Assembly (NCBI GenBank): GCA_030998225.1
Contig: JAPYXD010000697.1
Span: 186,001 to 250,000 of the forward strand
Length of the DNA stretch: 64,000 nucleotides
DNA from: Diplolepis rosae
Taxonomy: Eukaryota; Arthropoda; Insecta; Hymenoptera; Diplolepididae
Direction: 5' to 3'
The position numbers and the translations under genes were made by a program. Shown here piece by piece: positions 56,975 through 64,000 of this stretch; the first letter of the stretch is position 1; every line of letters begins with the position of its first letter. The notes below the pieces were generated by a model that did not search any database, was not told where the DNA came from, and was given only the letters and a program-made list of their open reading frames with translations.

Positions 56975-57619
56975 TTAGTCTTAGCTGGCTTTTATAGACG
57001 CTTTATTAAAAACTTTGCTCAAACTGCTAAACTCCTCAGTGAATTACTTTAAAAAGATATTGACTTTAAATAGACAGAAAAAGAAGAACAGGCTTTCTCT
57101 ACGCTAAAAGAACACCTTTGCAATCCCCCAATTTTGTAATGCCCAGACTTTTCAAGACCTTTTAATATCACAAATGAAGCATCTGGATATGCTATTAGTG
57201 GAATTCTTTCTCAGGGAGAAATTGGCGAAGACCTCCCTATAGCATATACCTCATGAGTTTTACGTGGCCTTGAGCTTTCTTATGAAGTCTATGAACAAGA
57301 AACTCTGGCGATGATTCATGCGGTCAAAATCTTTGGTTCGTATATCCATGGAAAGAAAATCAATATAATTACGGACCATCAACACTTAGTATGGTTCAAA
57401 ACGGCTGAATTATATACCAGAGTACAAAAATGGCGTTTCAAACTCTCTGAATTCGATAATGAAGGCATTTATAAACCTCGGAAATTAAACCCTAATGCAG
57501 TTGCACTTTCAAGAAATCCTACGGAGCCAGTGCCACCACAATTCTGCAACGTCAGCACAAGGAACCAGAAGAAAAAGGAAGTAATCATCAACAGGTTAAC
57601 TAGAGAAAAACGAAAGTGA
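56975..57619 (+). pseudogene. gypsy RNase H region, broken
   Basis: The frame pieces in order are: LAGFYRRFIKNFAQ (about 56980), the RT thumb/connection; a K-x-AFSTLKEHL-type helix; then ASGYAISGIL at about 57180, the first RNase H strand region. From 57311 an open frame covers GSYIHGKKINIITDHQHLVW, with the TDH catalytic Asp, then RVQKWRFKLSEFD and the terminal NPNAVALSRNP. This is Ty3/gypsy-type RNase H. Stops occur at about 57049, 57070 and 57136. The integrase that should follow is absent; the next readable sequence is a glycoprotein-like frame. It is a different copy from the one at 38.7 kb. Confidence 0.85.
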
Positions 57620-57650
57620 AAAAGAATCATGGAAAAACCAGCTCCTAACT

Positions 57651-57929
57651 ATGCAGAAAGTGAGTCAAGTTACTCAACTAACCTACAGGCAAAAACGGCG
57701 CTACCACCAGAAAAAATTTCTTCAAAATCTGTACAGCGTCCTATATGAAGGATTAGCAAATGAAATGATTAATTATAACCTCAATGATTTTCAAAGCATT
57801 TACTCTCTTTCTACGCAAGACATAACCTTCGCCCTGACAGCAAAAGGTAAAGAATCCGTATACCGTTATACAGTCTTAAGAACTGAACACCCTAAATTAC
57901 TCATTTTCGAGACAACAAAAGGAGACTGA
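57651..57929 (+). pseudogene. virus-type glycoprotein, upstream fragment
   Basis: Open frame of about 92 residues ending where a mariner element begins. YHQKKFLQNLYSVLYEGLAN and DITFALTAKGKESVYRYTVL suggest a folded ectodomain piece. It lies in the same orientation as the glycoprotein fragment on the other side of the mariner, at 59131-59442. I read both as parts of one envelope-type gene related to chuvirus-like glycoproteins that insect LTR elements have captured. On its own this piece is not diagnostic. The N-terminus, including any signal peptide, is not recognisable. Confidence 0.35.
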
Positions 57930-57931
57930 GC

Positions 57932-59131
57932 TAAAATAGAAACGACAGGAGCTTTGTTCTGATAAATTCGAGTTTATTTATTCAAAATAGTCCCCTCCGG
58001 CTTTGATACATGGTTTTGCGCGATCCAAAAACTTTTCGCAAGAGTGTTTCAGGTCATTGACCGGAATGTCCGTCAGGATGTCTGTACAAGCCTTTTGGAT
58101 GGCCTCTATGGACGCAAAACGTTTTCCTTTCATGGCCAAATGCAATTTTCCGAATAGATAGAAGTCACAGGGAGCCATATCAGGCGAATACGATGAGTGA
58201 TTGATGGTTAAAATGCAATTTCTAGTTAAAAAATCAGTCACAAGAGTGGATCGATGTGATGGTGCATTAGCATGCAATAAGCGCCAGCTTCCTCCTTCGC
58301 GGTATTCAGGCCGAATTCGAGGAATGCGATGCAACAAACGCTTCAAAACGCCAAGATAAAAAATTGCATTGACGGTTTGGCCCGTTGGCACGAACGCCTT
58401 GTGGACAATTCCCTTGGACTCGTAAAAACAAATGAGCATCGACTTGATTTTTGACTTCTCCAAACGCGATTTTTTGGGTGGTGGCTCGTCTGGGGCCTTC
58501 CATTCGGCACTTTGACGCTTGGTTTCGGGTTCATACTGGAAACACCACGTTTCATCACCAGTTACAATGTTGTAAAGAAAGTTCTCGTCTTTTCTCGCCT
58601 CTTTAATGATGTCTTTCGAATGTTGAATTCTGAATAATTTTTGGTCATCAGTTAACTTGTGGGGAACAAAACGTGCACAGACCTTTCGTAAGCCCAAATG
58701 ATAGGTTAAAATGCGATGAATCAATGTTTTGGAGATATTCAATTCCGATTCCATGAATTTCAAAGATGATTTCGGCTCAGTTTTGATAAATTCACGCACA
58801 ATTTCCATGAAGTTTTCGGTGATCACTGATTTTGGACGGCCGGTATGTTCATCGTCATTTATGTCCTCACGACCATCTCTGAATCGTGTAAACCACTCAT
58901 GAACTCTGGCACGAGTTAGACAATCATCGCCATAAACTTTTTTCATCAATTCAAATGTTTCGGTAAACATTTTACCGATTTTAAAACAAAATTTGATATT
59001 AGCTCTTTGTTCGAAACTCATTTTTGTACCGATGACACAAACACACTGACACTTTGGACGCAATAACTTCGCTTCCACTAAACCGAATGTCATGAAATTG
59101 TCACCCCCCAAAAGCTCACTTTTTATAGCAA
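57932..59131 (-). mobile_element. mariner element inserted in the glycoprotein relic
   Basis: An about 1.2 kb unit carrying one transposase gene on the minus strand. The flanks hold TA (about 57932 and 59130), and both ends contain a gagcttt phrase in inverted orientation, but a clean pair of inverted repeats cannot be drawn, so the termini are approximate. On either side the glycoprotein-like frame continues, so this insertion is younger than that gene. Confidence 0.75.
57978..59021 (-). CDS. mariner transposase, full length but catalytic Asp replaced
   Basis: I chose ATG at 59021 (MSFEQRANIKF) over an upstream in-frame ATG at 59183, because it gives the usual mariner length of 347 residues and the upstream part is glycoprotein sequence in antisense. 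Layout: first helix-turn-helix at about 1-55 (LTRARVHEWFTRFRDGRED), GRPKS hinge at 61-65, second helix-turn-helix at 80-115, FVPHKLT at 118-124 (the WVPHEL-type motif), TGDETW at 154-159 with catalytic Asp 156, HANAPSH at 250-256, and SPDMAPCDFYLF with Asp 286. The spacing 94 then 34 residues matches DD34D exactly, but position 251 is Ala (codon GCT, 58269-58271) instead of Asp. The frame is intact from start to stop, so the loss looks recent. Strand transfer should be dead while DNA binding may remain. Confidence 0.95.
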   Translation of the reverse strand: MSFEQRANIKFCFKIGKMFTETFELMKKVYGDDCLTRARVHEWFTRFRDGREDINDDEHTGRPKSVITENFMEIVREFIKTEPKSSLKFMESELNISKTLIHRILTYHLGLRKVCARFVPHKLTDDQKLFRIQHSKDIIKEARKDENFLYNIVTGDETWCFQYEPETKRQSAEWKAPDEPPPKKSRLEKSKIKSMLICFYESKGIVHKAFVPTGQTVNAIFYLGVLKRLLHRIPRIRPEYREGGSWRLLHANAPSHRSTLVTDFLTRNCILTINHSSYSPDMAPCDFYLFGKLHLAMKGKRFASIEAIQKACTDILTDIPVNDLKHSCEKFLDRAKPCIKAGGDYFE

Positions 59132-59442
59132 CACAATCACCGGGCGAGTTCGCATATGACTTAATGAAAGTACCAGGATACATGGCACTTGTTGCGGGGA
59201 AAGTAGTACATATAGTCAGATGTGTACCAGTGGAAATGAAAATGGAGCACGGAGGATCCTGCTATGCAAAACTTCAGGTTACTCGGAACTATAAAACGTA
59301 CTTCCTAACACCTAGATTACAGATATTCAAGACACAAAGAACACAAATACCATGCAACAGAATGTTACCTTCCCAATACTATGTTGATAACAAGTGGTAT
59401 AAAATACTACTTATGTTGAAATTCACTAATTTGATTCAGTAA
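59132..59442 (+). pseudogene. virus-type glycoprotein, downstream fragment (chuvirus-like)
   Basis: Open frame after the mariner: SPGEFAYDLMKVPGYMALVA, HIVRCVPVEM, a C-Y-A-K-L strand, then KTYFLTPRLQIFKTQRTQIP with a paired Cys, LPSQYYVDNKWYKI and a stop at 59440. The pattern of conserved Cys, V-P-V-E and YFLTP blocks resembles the class III-like glycoproteins of chuviruses, which occur as captured env genes in insect LTR retrotransposons and as isolated integrations. No transmembrane segment remains before the stop. The stop abuts the LTR-like repeat that follows. The gene is dead: it is split by a transposon and lacks its ends. Confidence 0.5.
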
Positions 59443-60055
59443 ATCTGTTAACAACTCATTATTTAAATACTTACGAATTTAATTTTTAATAATTACTAAA
59501 TACATGTAGAAATTCATATTTTATACTAATCCATCTCTGAGAAGGTGTGTGAACCTGGGAGAAGCTTGCTACGGCCCACAAGGCCTGGAAAACTTGAAAC
59601 GCCCCCGAATTTTCACACTAGAGGAGGTCTAGGCGTAACTAGACTTGCTTATCTAGGCCAATAGAGAGCCAAGACAGCTACCCCCAGACTTTTCCTAAAA
59701 TTTGTTCATGGTTATTTTTTTCTGATTAAATATATTTCATTTACAAATGTTTGGGTGCTGGTAATCATTCCAGTACCAACATATGTAAAAGTGCTTACCT
59801 TCCGTTCCAAATCCTCGAAATTAGTACAAAGTGGCGTGCTCCCTTGTATGGGAATAGTACGACTTTGTCCCAGTTTCGCCCTGTATTTTCCCATTTATTT
59901 TTATGTACCGTTTAAAAAACAATTTAATAAGAATTCAATTTTAAACATTAGTGTCCCGGGTTATTGGAATAAAAACTCTAGACCCGAAACTGATGTAAAT
60001 AACAATTATATTCTCTTCAAGAATATAATTGAAATAGTCCAAGCAACAAGGAATT
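59443..60055 (+). mobile_element. LTR-like repeat, second copy
   Basis: It parallels about 25140-26050 in the satellite insert: cggcccacaaggcc, aaaacttg(c/a)aacgcccc, attttcacacta, gcgtaactag, ctacccccagacttttcct, ggcgtgctccctt, cccgggttattggaat, and ttctcttcaagaatataat, in order. The first copy has about 340 extra bases after ttttcctaaa. Placed directly after the glycoprotein stop, this is where a 3' LTR belongs. The right edge is set where the match ends. Confidence 0.7.
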
Positions 60056-60229
60056 TGTTATGACATTATTTATTTTAGAAAACGAACTGCGCCAACAGAA
60101 GAAAGGTTGGTCATGGAGTAATTGTGTCATGTTTTGGACAACGAAATATGATTTATAAATTTTTTATTAACATTTAAGACCAAAAAATCGCACATTTTTT
60201 AGTTTTTTGTTTATAACATGGTAATTGAA

Positions 60230-60472
60230 GAAATTTTCTGTGAAAAAAAGGAACGCTTCCACTTCGCTGGGTATCGAGCCCAAGACCTTTCGATTTCCGG
60301 TCGAATGCTCTATCATCCTTAGCTACATGAGGCGTAAATAGATTCTGTGAGAAAAGTTGTGTGGAAACTCAGTAGCTCAGATGATAGAGCATTCGACCGG
60401 CAATCGAAAGGTCCTGGGCTCGATACCCAGTGGAGTGGAAGCGTTCCTTCTTTCACAGAGCATTTCTTCAAT
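60230..60472. repeat. head-to-head pair of tRNA-like sequences (SINE-like palindrome)
   Basis: Two tRNA-like units face each other: minus strand about 60262-60335 and plus strand 60365-60439. Each has a D-arm like tagctcagatgatagagc, an anticodon stem TTCGA/TCGAA around CCGGCAA (plus copy) or CCGGAAA (minus copy), and a T-arm CTGGG-ctcgata-CCCAG (one base varies in the minus copy). The acceptor stems do not pair and base 33 is C, not T, so neither is a normal tRNA gene. Outer arms tgtgaaaaaaaggaacgctt and gcgttccttctttcaca extend the palindrome. I read it as a tRNA-derived mobile repeat. Confidence 0.7.
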
Positions 60473-60475
60473 TTA

Positions 60476-62762
60476 TATTGAAAAACTCCATCTTGTTTTA
60501 AATAACGTTAATTTAATTCTAAATTACAGGTTGATAAGGTTGATATAGTAGAGTTCCGTTGTCACTGATAGTGATACACTCTTCTAATAATCGACATAAT
60601 CGACTGAAATAATTTGGAAAAATCATTAAAGGTAATTATTTAATCTTAATGACATCAATTAGAAAGTTGCAGACAGTTGAATTGCGAATAAAATGAGCTG
60701 TCGTTTGATCTGATTAGATAATTAGAAGCGGAGAAAATTCGGAAAAACCAGGAAATTTAGCTTTTGTTAAACAAATTTATATCTCAGTTAATTTTTAACT
60801 TTTTAGGTTGAGGTTTGGTGGAAAAGTAGCAGACTTTATGCTCTTCAAATGTATAAAAAAACGGACACCTTAAGATAATACGTTTCCGCGCTATTGACAC
60901 TTTAATTTATTAAATGCGTTAATTGCAAAATGCCTGCTTGCCGCAGAGGTAGTCCGATTTTTATTTTAAAAACGGCTTTTAAAAATATAAATCAAGCACA
61001 ACAAAACGTCAATCTGGGTTTTTTGCCAAAATGTTGCTAAGTTTATTTAAAAAAGCCCCAAACATGGCTTCAAACGCCTGAACGCAGCGAAGTGACAGTG
61101 GTGTGGGGAGAAGGCGAGTAGGCTCACTGATATAAATTCGACAAAATAAATTATTGCCAAAAATGACGTACAACGCCTAAGCAAGGCTATAGAATTCTAG
61201 GAGAGCCTGAGAGCCACGCAGGTGTCACAAGAGACAAAATTTGAAAAGAATTTACAATAACTAAGCGACTTATAATGGCCCGCAATATAGTTCTCCGCCA
61301 GGTTGAAGTCGCAAGTTTGGCGCATAGCAAGAGTACCGGATGGGCTTGTACAGTCCTCATCCTTATCCGCACTCACTGGCTATAACTACTGAAAGGGCTC
61401 TGCAGCCCCGCTACTTTTCTCTGCCAAGTCGGAATCCCGAATATCTTCCCAGAGGCATAGCTGGGACCATCGCCCGAGGCCTTTAGTAATGGCCCTATCT
61501 CAATTGGTCCTTAAAAGCCCAAAATATATCATAAAACTCATATATTGAAAAAAATATGACCGATACCCATTAGCTAACATGCGATGCATATATAGGACTC
61601 TCTCTGTCTATTACTGTATGACAGGGAGTAGTGCTAACTTCGATTTCTTTATCACGGAGGGGTTGTGGGGTGCATATATGTAATATATATTTTGCAACAT
61701 CACAAACCAAGATGTTTTAAATGTCTTTCAACGCATGTATATGATATGTCAGTTGTTAAAGAAACTAACTTAAAAACACATAAATATATATATACTTCAA
61801 AATGTGCAATACGAATTCGTTTTTTTTCAATATTGTGAAGCATCTTTTCCAGAAAACAATAGTTTTTGATTAAAACAGATTATTTTTAAATATTACCTTG
61901 ACACAAGAAATTACCGAACACACGTGAGTACGTCTTGCTTTTTTTTATGCGTCACAGCGGGCTGACAGGAAAAAAATAAAATCAATTGAAAAGATACAAT
62001 GCACTCTATTCCAAAATTCTCGTCACTTTTTGATCACCCCACGTATGTGCTTAACATAACTACGAATGATGATCTAAGAGAACGATATGGCGAATTATAA
62101 TTTGAAGGTCCATCGAATAAGCCCAGATTTTGGGATTTAATTTCGGAATAAGAAGAAACTGTAACACATAGAAACAGCTCAAAAATATATAGAACTCATT
62201 AGGAGTGCTTGAAACCAGCATTTTACGACGGTTGAAGATGTAAACGAAATCCTGCGTGATTTCGAAAAATCATTTAAAAGCAATATTGATCTCAAATGAT
62301 CAAGCAGTAGATGATAATGATTTTTCATCTAATGAGATTTAATGTACAGACAGTTGGGGTGCTTTATCAGGGAGAACGGAATTGTTACAGTGTGTTGTTT
62401 TTCATTTCCTTTAATTCAGAAGGCTCTGCACCAACATTTCTCGATACACCTGAAAAGAATCGATACAGCATATCGATATGTATCGCTCATGTAAATATCG
62501 ATGCACCAATACATCGCAGAAAAAGTATCGATATTGTATGTATCGATATGATATTTTACAATATTATTACAATATTTTACAATATTATTTGTATTTAGTA
62601 TATATAAAAAGTGGAACTATATATCCCTATAAAGCAACCTAAATACTACGATATAAGCTCAAACACAAGCTCCCAAGGACAAGCAAGCAACAAACTACAC
62701 TATTTTAATGACATGGACGCGATAGCTTAGGTGGTTCGTTTAGGTGAATGTGGCGGTAGTAC
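60476..62762. other. 2.3 kb without recognised genes
   Basis: Mostly AT-rich. A GC-richer part at about 61080-61520 has no assignable frame. Around 62455-62560 there is a cluster of atcgat/tatcgata-type words (about six in 90 bases), resembling the DREF-binding word of insect promoters, then acaatattttacaatatt repeats. No promoter-gene relation is visible. Confidence 0.5.
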
Positions 62763-63966
62763 GTGTGTACAACAGCTACTTCTTTTCCAACGATCATTTC
62801 GACATCTTTGAGATCCAGATTTTACTTTAATAGTAAGTCGCCCGAGTGGGGAGAAGCCCGTCTGGACAGGAGCGGGATCTTGGTCGGTGAGATGGTCGCT
62901 AGGAATGACCTGATCGTATTGAATCGGGGAAGGGGCGGCAAGGCTAGGAGCCCCTCCTTGAACACAAGACGCCTCAGCAAAGACAAGCTTCGAGAAAATG
63001 TTGAAGAAACCAGGCTCATAGATGAGTTTGGTTGGGCAAGGTCTGATGGTTCGTTAGAGGACACTGTGCGGACGGCAAGGCGGAAAGTGTCCGCAGCATG
63101 AGACCACTCCATGCCTCGCTGCGAGCACGGACCTACCGGGGACTCGATGTACTGGTGGAACGCCAAGTTGCCTGTCCTGCGTCGGAAATTCCTTACAGCA
63201 CGGCGTAGATTTACCCGCTCAAAGGGTGATCATCTGCTGCACAAGGCATGGAAAAAAGCAAAATCAGCTCTGAGGCAAGGCATAAAGTAAAGCCGACTTC
63301 AGTGCTGGAAAGACTTGACCGGGGAAGTCGAGAAGCACCCATGGGTCCTTCAAAATAGTCACTAAGAGATTGGTGACTAGAAGAAAGACCTCAGGCCTGG
63401 ATAATGCCGATCGAGTCAAGTACATTGTGCGGAGCTTGTTTTTACACGTACAGCCGTTCCAAAGACACGACCCAAGTTCATGTGTGGTTCAGCGCAAAGA
63501 ACTCTTCACTCTCGAGGAACTAAAGAGAGTGGGTGGGAGGTTTGAGGCAAATACAGCGTCGGGGATCGACGGGGTGCCAAACGAGATCCTCAAAGAGGTG
63601 ATCGGGGCATACCCGGAGATCCTCCTGGAAGCCTTCAACTCCTGTCTTCGGGAGGGGAGGTTCTTCGTAGACTGGAAGAAGCAGAGGTTGATCCTGCTGA
63701 GAAAGGGTAATGAACCTCTAGAAGATGCCTCATCCTATAGACCGATTTAACTATTGGATACAATGGGGAAGCTTCTAGAGGAAATGATCCTACAAAGACT
63801 ACAGGGTTACATGGTCGGCGAGAACGGTCTCTCGGAAAACGAGTTCGGCTTTCGGAAAGGCAGGTCCACAGTTGACGCCATACAGGCAGTAGTGGACATC
63901 GCCACTAAAGCAAGAAGAGGAACTGGTAGGCGTAAGTCCTTGATTTCTTTGTCCAATTTCATTAGC
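62763..63966 (+). pseudogene. R1-type LINE: endonuclease end and reverse transcriptase start, broken
   Basis: GC-rich coding DNA. 62815-63101 includes FNSKSPEWGEARLDRSGILV and GEMVARNDLIVLNRGR, the end of the apurinic-type endonuclease, after which part of its C-terminus seems deleted (straight to a RRLSKDKL linker). A linker follows in shifted frames, with WWNAKLPVLRRKF at about 63150. From 63370 one frame has LEELKRVGGRFEANTASGID, GVPNEILKEV, a WKKQRLILLRKG strand and SYRPI, the RT fingers. It meets TAA at 63748 and continues open in the same frame with LLDTMGKLLEEMI and ENEFGFRKGRSTVDAI to about 63924. After GRR (about 63936) the sequence no longer resembles RT, so the element is cut there or continues outside the window. 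The catalytic YxDD is not reached. Possibly the same family as the ORF1 at 27.4 kb. Confidence 0.85.
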
Positions 63967-64000
63967 TGGCGGTTTCAGATATTCGAATTGATAGTTTGGT

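Noticed and set aside
58306..58558. Two shorter minus-strand frames inside the mariner
   Set aside because: Alternative frames of the transposase gene.
60365..60439. Functional tRNA gene (Ala-GGC by anticodon)
   Set aside because: Acceptor arms do not pair, base 33 is not T, the T-loop lacks TTC, and a degenerate inverted twin lies alongside.

Overview
The window is nuclear DNA from an animal, almost certainly an arthropod. Introns have GT-AG borders, one serine-protease gene is split by a very long intron, and there are Tc1/mariner, Penelope, gypsy, R1-type LINE and Polinton relics plus a long satellite array. The DUF4780/DUF4806/BEN proteins, a Polinton capsid block and a chuvirus-like glycoprotein fit an insect, and I would guess Hymenoptera. 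The taxon is inference; no marker gene is present.

Layout. (1) 1-23547 is one satellite array of about 60 monomers of about 389-390 bp, all in one orientation, with a recent 11-monomer (4285 bp) higher-order duplication at 12215-20784 and decay at its right edge. An LTR-like insert (23548 to about 26090) separates it from two more decayed monomers ending at 26920. (2) 26921-28109 is the GC-rich 5' end and broken ORF1 (DUF4780-like) of a non-LTR retrotransposon. (3) 28110-31107 is an inverted duplication around the 3' end of a DUF4806-like gene, with two small foldback elements. (4) 31108-33214 holds an LTR-like piece, one copy of an inverted repeat shared with 55.7-56.0 kb, and a complete but internally deleted Tc1-type element. 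(5) 33230-37506 is a nine-exon BEN-domain-like gene whose exon phases all agree but whose BEN exon carries a frameshift; two foldback elements lie in its introns. (6) 37507-42160 is a broken gypsy pol split by an LTR-like insert, then a decayed Harbinger-type (DDE_Tnp_4) transposase.

(7) 42418-51294 (minus strand) holds the last two recognisable exons of a trypsin-like serine protease. Their 8.5 kb intron is filled with repeats, an LTR, a Penelope-like element with a GIY-YIG domain and a hammerhead-like motif, and a 510 bp foldback. (8) 51857-55375 is a broken Polinton/Maverick morphogenesis block: protease, minor capsid, major capsid and one further conserved ORF. A 660 bp foldback element separates protease from minor capsid. 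(9) 56033-60055 holds a small intact ORF, a gypsy RNase H fragment, and a virus-type glycoprotein gene cut in two by a mariner element. That mariner has an open 347-codon transposase but an alanine at the second catalytic aspartate. The block ends in an LTR-like repeat related to the insert in the satellite. (10) 60230-60472 is a head-to-head pair of tRNA-like sequences, and 62763-63966 is a broken R1-type LINE (endonuclease plus reverse transcriptase).

How it fits together: this is not an operon or a functional gene neighbourhood. It looks like pericentromeric or heterochromatic insect DNA: satellite plus nested, mostly dead mobile elements, with two or three host genes embedded. The parts most worth a second look are the satellite's higher-order structure and conserved dyad, the Polinton capsid module, and the glycoprotein gene beside a gypsy RNase H and LTR.
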